From Syntrophus sp. (in: bacteria) (lineage in GTDB: Bacteria; Desulfobacterota; Syntrophia; Syntrophales; UBA5619): a DNA stretch of 9,061 nt. The stretch covers positions 1 through 9,061 of the forward strand of contig PNOO01000090.1 of assembly GCA_013824905.1 (NCBI GenBank), read 5' to 3'. This document shows positions 1-5,436 of the stretch, in pieces. The translations under genes and the position numbers were made by a program. Under the pieces are notes generated by a model. It searched no databases. It saw only the letters and a list, made by a program, of their open reading frames with translations, and had not been told where the DNA came from. Each line of letters begins with the position of its first letter. The first letter of the stretch is position 1.

Positions 1-768
1 TACTGCGACTTCGTCCAACAGGAGTCGGCAACGACTGAAAACGGCCGTCTCCGGCCCGACATGATCATCCGGCTCCCCAATGAGAAGAACATCGTCATCG
101 ACGCCAAGGCCCCGCTCCAGGCCTATCTGGATTCACTGGAGGCGCCCGATGAGGCGACGCGGACGGCAAAGCTCAAGGACCACGCCCGACAGATCCGCGT
201 CCATCTGCAGGCCCTCGGGGCGAAGGCCTACTGGGAGCAGTTCAAGCCGGCGCCGGAGTTTGCCGTTCTGTTCCTCCCCGGCGAGACCTTCTTCAGCGCC
301 GCCCTGGAGCAGGACCCCGCCCTGATCGAGTACGGCGTCGACCAGCGGGTGATCCTGGCGACCCCGACGACGCTCATCGCCCTGCTCCGGGCCGTCGCTT
401 ACGGCTGGCGACAGGAAAAGATCGCCGAGAACGCCGAGGAGATCAGCCGCCTGGGCCGGATGCTCTATGAGCGCATCTCGACGATGACCGGCCACCTCAC
501 GGCTCTGGGAAAGAACCTGGACAGCGCCGTGGAGGCCTACAACCGGACCGTCGGCTCCTTCGAGAGCCGCGTCCTGGTGACAGCCCGCAAATTCAAAGAA
601 TTGGGCGCCTCAACCGACGGGGAGATCGATCCCCTGGAGGGGGTGGAGAAGACCGCCCGGCCGCTCCTTCCCGAGACGACCAATGGTCACTCAGCGGAAG
701 CGCAGGAAGAAAGCCAGCCTTCGGGCGGTCAAGGCGACGGATCCGCTGCCGCAAAATCCGACCCTTAA
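1..768 (+). CDS. rmuC: RmuC family DNA recombination protein, C-terminal part
   Basis: The reading frame is open from base 1, so the N-terminus lies outside the window; 255 residues are visible, ending in TAA. RmuC proteins belong to the PD-(D/E)XK nuclease-like group and are linked to limiting inversions and rearrangements at short inverted repeats. Visible hallmarks, numbered within the fragment, are a stretch reading P-D-M-I-I-R-L-P then I-V-I-D-A-K-A-P-L (about 19-39), FLPGETF (91-97) and TPTTLIALLRAVAYGW (121-136). A helical region follows, probably coiled coil. The last 60 or so residues are polar and low in complexity, a common disordered RmuC tail. The missing part should be the N-terminal membrane anchor and long coiled coil typical of the family. 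It converges with the RRM gene. The family call is firm; the biochemical role is less certain. Confidence 0.93.
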   Translation, partial: YCDFVQQESATTENGRLRPDMIIRLPNEKNIVIDAKAPLQAYLDSLEAPDEATRTAKLKDHARQIRVHLQALGAKAYWEQFKPAPEFAVLFLPGETFFSAALEQDPALIEYGVDQRVILATPTTLIALLRAVAYGWRQEKIAENAEEISRLGRMLYERISTMTGHLTALGKNLDSAVEAYNRTVGSFESRVLVTARKFKELGASTDGEIDPLEGVEKTARPLLPETTNGHSAEAQEESQPSGGQGDGSAAAKSDP

Positions 769-841
769 CAAGCGAAAGGAGTATACAGCTGAGCCGTTGT
801 GTCGGGCATTTGCGACGAGGGAAAAGAAGGGAAGAAAAAGA

Positions 842-881
842 AACGTCCGCTACAGGAACAATCTTTTTTGTAGCGGACGTT
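842..881 (-). terminator. Rho-independent terminator of the RRM gene
   Basis: A perfect 13-bp inverted repeat (842-854 against 869-881) encloses a 14-nt loop. Read on the minus strand the stem is followed by a T-rich run (about 841 down to 825, TTTCTTTTTCTTCC-like), 23 bases beyond the stop codon of the minus-strand RRM gene. On the plus strand no T-run follows, so it is primarily a terminator for the minus strand. It may still block rmuC readthrough passively. Confidence 0.8.
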
Positions 882-903
882 ATTCTGTCAGAATCGGATT
901 CTG

Positions 904-1269
904 TTAGTACCTGCCGCGTCCGCCGCCGCCACCAGCACCAGCACCACCGCGTCCGCCTCTGAAGCCTCCGCCTCCGCCGGGACCTCGGCCCCCGCCATCC
1001 CGACGCGGACCACTCGACTCCGTCTTCGGCCGGGCTTCATTCACGGTGATCGTCTTGCCGTCAAGGTCGCCACCGTTGAACTTCTTGATCGCCTCCTGGG
1101 CGCCCTCTTCCGTCTCCATCTCGACGAAGCCGAAACCCCGTGATACTCCGGAAAATTTATCCTTGATGACCGACACCGATGCGACCGCTCCCGCCTCGGA
1201 GAAATTGTTCCTCAGGTCGTCTTCCGTTACCTTCTGCGACAGGTTTCCCACATACAGATTTTTGTTCAT
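904..1269 (-). CDS. Glycine-rich RRM RNA-binding protein
   Basis: This 121-residue protein has one RNA recognition motif (about residues 3-80) followed by a Gly/Arg tail. RNP2 is LYVGNL (5-10) and RNP1 is RGFGFVEM (44-51), with the aromatic residues that stack on RNA bases in place. Residues 87-121 are almost only G and R with RGG/GRG units, ending in GRGRY. The architecture matches the bacterial Rbp-type proteins known from cyanobacteria and many proteobacteria, several of them cold-induced. The start is firm: AAGGAGG at 1276-1282 (minus sense) lies 6 nt before the ATG. It diverges from a cold-shock gene and is preceded by a long leader with its own terminator-like hairpin. A role as RNA chaperone or post-transcriptional regulator is inferred; the target RNAs are unknown. 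Confidence 0.92.
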   Translation of the reverse strand: MNKNLYVGNLSQKVTEDDLRNNFSEAGAVASVSVIKDKFSGVSRGFGFVEMETEEGAQEAIKKFNGGDLDGKTITVNEARPKTESSGPRRDGGGRGPGGGGGFRGGRGGAGAGGGGGRGRY

Positions 1270-1387
1270 AACTCGCCTCCTTATTGTTTACGAAATGCCC
1301 TTCCATCCTTTTTTGGCGAGAAAAAGAGATGGTTCAAGGTAATATTCATGCCGCACAGCGCCCTGTAGGAACATGAAGGTTTGCCAA

Positions 1388-1502
1388 AGAAAAAACCGCC
1401 TGGACTCTGAAGAGTCTGGCGGTTCACCCACGCTTCAAAATGTCTTATGTCTCGCTTTTGCCGGCCGACCCCTGGACGTCCGCCTCGCATCCCCCCGGCT
1501 TT
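1388..1502 (-). ncRNA. Possible structured leader or small RNA upstream of RRM gene
   Basis: If transcription starts about 7 nt downstream of the predicted minus-strand -10 (1509-1514), the RNA would run from about 1502 to the terminator hairpin near 1388. The first half is very GC-rich and can fold, for example GCCGG near its 5' end with CCGGC about 35 nt later. I do not recognise it as a known riboswitch or small RNA class. It could equally be just a 5' untranslated leader. No coding sequence of note is seen in it. Confidence 0.35.
1394..1424 (-). terminator. Intrinsic-terminator-like hairpin in RRM gene leader
   Basis: Bases 1394-1400 pair with 1418-1424 (7 bp, GC-rich), and 1403-1407 pair with 1412-1416 around a TGAA tetraloop, with a small asymmetric internal loop between. 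On the minus strand the stem is followed immediately by TTTTTTCTTT (about 1395 down to 1384), the form of a strong intrinsic terminator. It lies about 125 bases upstream of the RRM start codon and downstream of the predicted minus promoter. It would therefore either attenuate the RRM transcript or end a separate short RNA of roughly 110-115 nt (about 1502 to 1387). Confidence 0.65.
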
Positions 1503-1508
1503 CGCACA

Positions 1509-1537
1509 TGTTTACGCTGAACGGTAAGGGAAGTCAA
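1509..1537 (-). promoter_or_regulatory. Predicted sigma70-type promoter for RRM gene/leader
   Basis: On the minus strand TTGACT (1532-1537, five of six consensus bases) is followed by a 17-nt spacer and TAAACA (1509-1514), a weaker -10. The bases CCTTGACTT and AGCGTAAA are shared with the divergent cold-shock promoter at 1571-1598, which supports both calls. The start site would be near 1502, giving a leader of about 230 nt before the RRM gene. Confidence 0.45.
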
Positions 1538-1570
1538 GGCATTTCTCCCGACACAACAAAAAATAAATCC

Positions 1571-1598
1571 TTGACTTTCAATTAATGAAGCGTAAAAT
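1571..1598 (+). promoter_or_regulatory. Predicted sigma70-type promoter of the cold-shock gene
   Basis: TTGACT (1571-1576), a 16-nt spacer and TAAAAT (1593-1598) give five of six matches at both hexamers. The predicted start near 1605 yields a leader of about 140 nt, similar in length to the long leaders of enterobacterial cspA-type genes. Just after the -10, ATCCAA (1601-1606) and TTGGAT (1615-1620) form an inverted repeat across the start site. It could be an operator or part of a 5' stabilising hairpin. Confidence 0.6.
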
Positions 1599-1638
1599 AC
1601 ATCCAACAATAAGTTTGGATGAAGACATTATGATAAAT

Positions 1639-1687
1639 GAAGGTGGCCGCCAAGCTTTTTGCGAATTTTGGCGGCCTTTTTACCTTC
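1639..1687 (+). terminator. Terminator-like hairpin in cold-shock gene leader
   Basis: Bases 1645-1653 pair with 1668-1676 (GGCCGCCAA with TTGGCGGCC, 9 bp), directly followed by TTTTT (1677-1681). An outer arm, GAAGGT at 1639-1644 with ACCTTC at 1682-1687, can enclose the whole structure including the T-run. The hairpin lies between the predicted promoter and the ribosome binding site, so it is an attenuator candidate for the cold-shock gene. The outer arm, which sequesters bases next to the T-run, might alter termination. Alternatively it ends a short independent RNA of about 75 nt. Confidence 0.65.
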
Positions 1688-1743
1688 TGTCATTATGCGA
1701 ATCCGACTTAAGAGATTTTTTTTAAAAAAGGAGGATGCAAGCG

Positions 1744-1944
1744 ATGCCAGAAGGTAAAGTAAAGTGGTTTAATGAGCAAAAAGGTTTCGGGTTCATCGAA
1801 AAGGACGAAGGCGGCGACGTGTTCGTTCATCACAGCGCCATTCAAGCGGTTGGCTTCAAAACACTGGCTGAGGGTCAGCGTGTAAGTTTCGAAGTCAAGC
1901 AGGGTCCGAAAGGTCCGGCAGCGGAAAACGTAAAGCCCCTATAA
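1744..1944 (+). CDS. Cold-shock domain protein (CspA family)
   Basis: This 66-residue protein is a single cold-shock domain, the usual length for the family. It contains GKVKWFN (4-10), RNP1 KGFGFIE (13-19) and RNP2 VFVHHS (26-31), the aromatic surface that binds single-stranded RNA and DNA. Such proteins melt RNA secondary structure, aiding translation and antitermination, often after a temperature drop. The ATG at 1744 was chosen because AAGGAGG (1728-1734) lies 9 nt upstream. The in-frame ATG at 1735 touches the Shine-Dalgarno sequence and cannot be used well. The leader carries a strong terminator-like hairpin, and a terminator follows the gene. It is AT-richer than its neighbours around the start. 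Whether it is truly cold-induced cannot be told from sequence. Confidence 0.96.
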   Translation: MPEGKVKWFNEQKGFGFIEKDEGGDVFVHHSAIQAVGFKTLAEGQRVSFEVKQGPKGPAAENVKPL

Positions 1945-1963
1945 ACGTATTTGTTAACCGCTG

Positions 1964-2009
1964 AAAGAGGCATCCCAGTCGACGGAAACATCGAGGGATG
2001 CCTCTTTTT
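1964..2009 (+). terminator. Rho-independent terminator after cold-shock gene
   Basis: Bases 1967-1976 pair perfectly with 1995-2004 (AGGCATCCC-type stem), extended by A-T pairs at 1964-1966 with 2005-2007, and a T-run continues to 2009. The 18-nt loop contains TCGA at both ends, which can pair further. It starts 19 nt after the cold-shock stop. On the minus strand the stem is followed by only a short CTCTTTC, so it may also serve the convergent glpK gene, with less strength. Confidence 0.85.
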
Positions 2010-2028
2010 CCAATATATTTCCTGCCAG

Positions 2029-3519
2029 TTAGGTTTCAACCCAGTTTCGGGCGCGATCCAATGCCCGCTTCCATCCCTGTGTCAGCCGTTCGACATGGTC
2101 CCGGTCCATATTCGGCAGGAATCTCCTCTCCGCGGGTATCCCGCCTCCGATCTCTCCGATATTTTTCCATACGCCTACGGCCAGACCGGCAAAATAAGCG
2201 GCGCCCAGGGCCGTCGTCTCCCTAACGAACGGCCGCACTACCGGAATACCGAGGATGTCCGCCTGGAACTGCATCAGTGTGTCATTCACGGTGGCGCCTC
2301 CGTCGACGCGCAATTCCCCGATGCCGATCCCGGAATCGGCCTGCATGCACCCCAGCAAATCGGCCGACTGATAAGCAATGCTCTCCAATGCCGCGCGGGC
2401 GATATGGGCAGCCTTTGTCCCCCGTGTAATACCTGCGACGGTTCCCCGGGCGTAGGGATCCCAGTGGGGTGCACCCAGGCCGGAAAAGGCGGGCACCAGG
2501 TAGACGCCATCGGTGTCCTTCACCTGACAGGCCAGTGATTCCACATCGGCGGAAGAACTGATGATTCCCAACCCGTCCCGAAGCCACTGCACCACTGCGC
2601 CCCCGATAAACACGCTTCCCTCGAGTGCATAGTCCGTCCTCTTTCCGATCTTCCAGGCCACAGTGGTGATCAGGTTATTGGCCGACACAATGGGGATCTC
2701 TCCGGTATTCATCAGCATGAAACATCCCGTGCCATAGGTATTTTTCACCATGCCCCGCCTGGTGCACCGCTGTCCGAAGAGTGCCGCCTGCTGGTCGCCG
2801 GCGGCGCCGCCGATGGGAATTCCCGCCGGAAAGGCCTGGGTATGCGTTTCTCCGTAGACCTCACTGGAGGCGCGGATCTCGGGCAGTATCGCCCGGGGAA
2901 CATTCAGGATCTGCAGCAGTTCATCATCCCAGTCACCTGTATGGATGTTGCAGAGCATCGTCCGGGAGGCATTGGAGCAATCGGTCACGTGCCTCGCTCC
3001 ACCGGTGAGATTCCAGATCAGCCACGTGTCGACCGTACCGAAGGCCAGTCGTCCCTCTTCCGCCATCCTTCGGGCGTCGGGACAATGATCGAGGATCCAG
3101 GCGACCTTGGTCCCTGAAAAATAGGCATCCGGGATAAGGCCCGTCTTCTCACGGATCAGCGGCCCCAGACCTTCCGCCTTGAGCCGGTCGCAGACGGCGG
3201 CCGTCCGCCGGTCCTGCCAGACAATGGCGTTATAGATCGGCCGGCCCGTATCGCGTTCCCAGACCACTGTCGTTTCCCGTTGATTCGTGATGCCGAGCGC
3301 TGCAATGTCTCCGCCGCCCAGACCGATATTTTTCAAAGCCAGCAGGGCCACGTCGGCCTGGGATTCCCATATCTCGCAGGGGTCGTGCTCTACCCAGCCC
3401 GGATGAGGGAAAATCTGGTTGACTTCCCTCTGGGCCGAAGCGACGGGCCGGCCGGCAGCATCAAAAACAATTGCCCGGGAACTGGTTGTCCCCTGATCCA
3501 GGGCCAAGAGAAAGGCCAT
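2029..3519 (-). CDS. glpK: Glycerol kinase
   Basis: Glycerol kinase transfers phosphate from ATP to glycerol, giving sn-glycerol 3-phosphate for catabolism or lipid synthesis, in the cytoplasm. The 496-residue protein has the usual family length. Seen are the N-terminal phosphate-binding segment LALDQGTTSSRAIVFD (5-20), WQDRR (101-105), the catalytic Asp in GDQQAALFGQ (Asp242), and the FGGY-type C-terminal stretch GLGAPHWDPYARGTVAGITR (347-366) with DGGATVND (406-413). The start was placed at 3519 because AGGAGG (3525-3530, minus sense) sits 5 nt upstream and the protein then begins like the family. The frame stays open to 3624 but that extension has no support. The loop before Asp242 (about 224-236) lacks the GGKGGTR-type fructose-1,6-bisphosphate site of the E. 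coli enzyme. No glpF, glpD or regulator lies next to it here, so it appears to be a single gene. Confidence 0.97.
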   Translation of the reverse strand: MAFLLALDQGTTSSRAIVFDAAGRPVASAQREVNQIFPHPGWVEHDPCEIWESQADVALLALKNIGLGGGDIAALGITNQRETTVVWERDTGRPIYNAIVWQDRRTAAVCDRLKAEGLGPLIREKTGLIPDAYFSGTKVAWILDHCPDARRMAEEGRLAFGTVDTWLIWNLTGGARHVTDCSNASRTMLCNIHTGDWDDELLQILNVPRAILPEIRASSEVYGETHTQAFPAGIPIGGAAGDQQAALFGQRCTRRGMVKNTYGTGCFMLMNTGEIPIVSANNLITTVAWKIGKRTDYALEGSVFIGGAVVQWLRDGLGIISSSADVESLACQVKDTDGVYLVPAFSGLGAPHWDPYARGTVAGITRGTKAAHIARAALESIAYQSADLLGCMQADSGIGIGELRVDGGATVNDTLMQFQADILGIPVVRPFVRETTALGAAYFAGLAVGVWKNIGEIGGGIPAERRFLPNMDRDHVERLTQGWKRALDRARNWVET

Positions 3520-3694
3520 GTGAACCTCCTGGAGAAACCTCTCCCGATCAGGGCAAAGCGACAATGCCGCAACGATGATCGGGGTGGGTGCACCCGCAAT
3601 GAGTTCGTACCATAGACGGACCATCTTGTCTAAAGGATTTCTTCAAAATGGATTTTCCGGGAAATAGTTGCTGATTATGGAAATAACAGGTATG

Positions 3695-3700
3695 TATAAT
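3695..3700 (+). promoter_or_regulatory. Predicted -10 element upstream of cyclophilin gene
   Basis: A perfect TATAAT lies at 3695-3700, preceded by TG, 34 bases before the cyclophilin start codon. No convincing -35 is found at 16-18 nt spacing; TTGCTG at 3668-3673 is 21 nt away, too far to be optimal. The region around it is locally AT-rich, as expected for a promoter. Confidence 0.45.
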
Positions 3701-3734
3701 TTAGAATACATTCAACAATCCAAGGAGGCATCAG

Positions 3735-4220
3735 ATGACCGCAAAGCAATGGGATAGGCCGCCGGAGATGCAGATCGATCCGGAAAAGGTGTATCTTGTC
3801 ACGATGGAAACGACAAGGGGCGCCATCGAGTTGGAACTCGACCCGAGACATGCGCCCAAGACCGTCAATAATTTCGTATTCCTGGCAGGCGAGGGTTTCT
3901 ATGACGGCGTTATCTTCCACCGGGTGATCGACGATTTCATGATCCAGGGAGGCGATCCGACCGGTACGGGTCGGGGCGGACCCGGATATCGGTTTGCCGA
4001 CGAACTCAAGGGAAACCCGCTGATCCACGCCGCAAAAGTGATTTCGATGGCAAATTCCGGACCGGACACCAACGGAAGCCAGTTTTTCATCACCCACTCA
4101 CCGCAGCCGCACCTGAACGGAAAGCACACGGTCTTCGGGAAAGTGGTCAGAGGGCAGGAGGTCGTGGATGAGATCCGGCAGGGCGACCAGATAGTGCGGA
4201 TGTCGGCGGGCGGGATGTAA
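3735..4220 (+). CDS. Cyclophilin-type peptidyl-prolyl cis-trans isomerase
   Basis: This 161-residue single-domain cyclophilin catalyses cis-trans isomerisation of X-Pro bonds during protein folding. It has no signal peptide, so it should be cytoplasmic (PpiB-like). Visible core motifs are FHRVIDDFMIQGGDPTGTGR (61-80) with the catalytic Arg63, SQFFIT (115-120) and LNGKHTVFGKV (127-137). The position matching human CypA Trp121, important for cyclosporin binding, is His126 here, so low drug affinity is expected (inference). AAGGAGG at 3722-3728 lies 6 nt before the ATG. It is divergent from glpK and 78 bp ahead of the alcohol dehydrogenase on the same strand, and no clear terminator separates the latter two. 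Confidence 0.96.
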   Translation: MTAKQWDRPPEMQIDPEKVYLVTMETTRGAIELELDPRHAPKTVNNFVFLAGEGFYDGVIFHRVIDDFMIQGGDPTGTGRGGPGYRFADELKGNPLIHAAKVISMANSGPDTNGSQFFITHSPQPHLNGKHTVFGKVVRGQEVVDEIRQGDQIVRMSAGGM

Positions 4221-4298
4221 GGGACCGTCTTGGGGGTGCCGCAGTAAAAAACGACCCTCTGGCATGCAGGTCCTGATTGGGATTGACGGAGATCACGT

Positions 4299-5327
4299 GT
4301 GAAAGCGATGATTCTACAGGGCGTTTCCCGCTTTGCTGAGAATCCTGCGCCGCTTGTTTTGGCGGAGATGCCGGGACCGACGCCGGGCGAAGGTGAGATC
4401 CTGATTGCCGTCTCCGCTTGCGGCGTCTGCCATACGGAGTTGGATGAGATAGAGGGGCGCACGCCGCCGCCGGCATTCCCTGTCATTTTGGGACATCAGG
4501 TCGTGGGAAGGGTTGCCGCCCTGGGGCCTGGCGCACGGCGGTTCCGGATCGACGATCGCGTGGGGGTCGGCTGGATCCATTCGGCATGCGGGATCTGCGA
4601 CGCCTGCCGAGCCGGAAATGAGAATGTCTGCGAACGGTTCAGGGCGACGGGTCGCGATGTCAATGGAGGCTACGCGGAGTTCATGACAGTCCCGGAAGCC
4701 TTCGCTTACGCCATCCCCGGGATCTTCTCCGATGCGGAGGCGGCCCCGCTCCTTTGCGCGGGGGCGATCGGCTACCGGGCGCTCCGACTCGCCGGTCTCA
4801 GGGATGGACAGTCACTCGGCCTCACCGGTTTCGGCGCCTCGGCGCATCTCGTCCTCCAGATGGTCCGACACCGATTTCCTCGGACAAAGGTCTTCGTCTT
4901 CGCCCGGAACGAGCGGGAACGGGCCTTTGCTCTCGAACTGGGCGCCGTCTGGGCCGGAGCGATAGAGGAGGCGCCTCCGGTGAAGCTCCATGCCGTCATT
5001 GATACAACACCGGCCTGGAAGCCGGTCGTGGAAGCGCTGAAACATCTTTCCCCCGGGGGACGACTCGTCATCAATGCGATCCGGAAAGAGGAGCGCGACA
5101 AGGCAGAACTCCTTCGGCTGGACTATCCCGCGCACCTCTGGCTGGAAAAGGAGATCAAAAGCGTGGCCAATGTCGCCCGTCGCGACATCTCCGAATTCCT
5201 CGCCCTGGCGGCTCAGATCCGCCTCCGGCCCGAGGTGCAGGAGTATCCCCTGACGGATGCCAACCGGGCCCTCGCCGAACTCAAGGAAGGCAAGATCCGC
5301 GGGGCGAAGGTCCTCCGTGCGGCATGA
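4299..5327 (+). CDS. Zinc-dependent alcohol dehydrogenase family protein
   Basis: This 342-residue medium-chain dehydrogenase/reductase should oxidise an alcohol or reduce an aldehyde with NAD(P). The catalytic zinc ligands fit Cys44 (in CGVCHTE), His66 (GHQVVGRV) and Cys153 (PLLCAGAIGY). The structural zinc site has Cys97, Cys100, Cys103 and Cys111. The glutamate usual after the second catalytic ligand is Gln67 here. The Rossmann turn is GLTGFGASAH (174-183) rather than the common GxGGLG form. The pattern recalls the TIGR02822-type zinc-binding alcohol dehydrogenase subgroup (from memory). The GTG start at 4299 has GGAG at 4288-4291, 7 nt upstream; the ATG at 4308 would be too far from it. 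Substrate cannot be told. Its neighbours, a cyclophilin and a transporter, do not define a pathway. Confidence 0.92.
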   Translation: MKAMILQGVSRFAENPAPLVLAEMPGPTPGEGEILIAVSACGVCHTELDEIEGRTPPPAFPVILGHQVVGRVAALGPGARRFRIDDRVGVGWIHSACGICDACRAGNENVCERFRATGRDVNGGYAEFMTVPEAFAYAIPGIFSDAEAAPLLCAGAIGYRALRLAGLRDGQSLGLTGFGASAHLVLQMVRHRFPRTKVFVFARNERERAFALELGAVWAGAIEEAPPVKLHAVIDTTPAWKPVVEALKHLSPGGRLVINAIRKEERDKAELLRLDYPAHLWLEKEIKSVANVARRDISEFLALAAQIRLRPEVQEYPLTDANRALAELKEGKIRGAKVLRAA

Positions 5328-5391
5328 TCGGAAAAACCTATTGACGCCACAAACCTTTTTCCGCTATGCGAAGCGGGTATAAAACCAACGC

Positions 5392-5426
5392 GCTCCCTTC
5401 TACCCGGGGAAACGCAAAAGGGAGGG
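5392..5426 (+). promoter_or_regulatory. Hairpin covering the ribosome binding site of the MFS gene
   Basis: CTCCCTT (5393-5399) can pair with AAGGGAG (5418-5424), 7 bp around an 18-nt loop. The right arm contains most of the GGAGGG ribosome binding site (5421-5426). Together with the TTG start codon and an 11-nt spacing, this suggests low or regulated translation. An AT-rich patch with TATAAA at 5379-5384 might be a -10, but no good -35 is seen. Confidence 0.35.
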
Positions 5427-5436
5427 TATCCAGCCA

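Noticed and set aside
889..903. 7-bp inverted repeat CAGAATC/GATTCTG
   Set aside because: It is short with a 1-base centre, lies next to the RRM stop codon and has no T-run. The stronger hairpin at 842-881 explains termination.
683..907. 74-codon basic frame overlapping the end of rmuC
   Set aside because: No ribosome binding site and no family resemblance. It passes through the terminator hairpin and overlaps the stop codon of the RRM gene.
1630..1725. 31-codon frame in the cold-shock leader as a leader peptide
   Set aside because: It has only a weak GGA-type ribosome site, and its codons run through the terminator hairpin rather than before it. It is kept only as a remark in the attenuator finding.
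1735..1743. ATG at 1735 as the cold-shock start
   Set aside because: It directly abuts the AAGGAGG sequence with no spacer. ATG 1744 has a 9-nt spacing and gives the standard family N-terminus.
1951..2538. 195-codon plus-strand frame opposite the end of glpK
   Set aside because: It begins in the cold-shock gene terminator and runs antisense to conserved glycerol kinase sequence.
3520..3624. 35-codon N-terminal extension of glpK
   Set aside because: The extension has no homology to the family, while the ATG at 3519 has AGGAGG 5 nt upstream and matches the usual N-terminus.
4221..4298. Possible terminator between the cyclophilin and alcohol dehydrogenase genes
   Set aside because: Only weak pairing such as GTGCC with GGCAT and no T-run was found, so no terminator is called.
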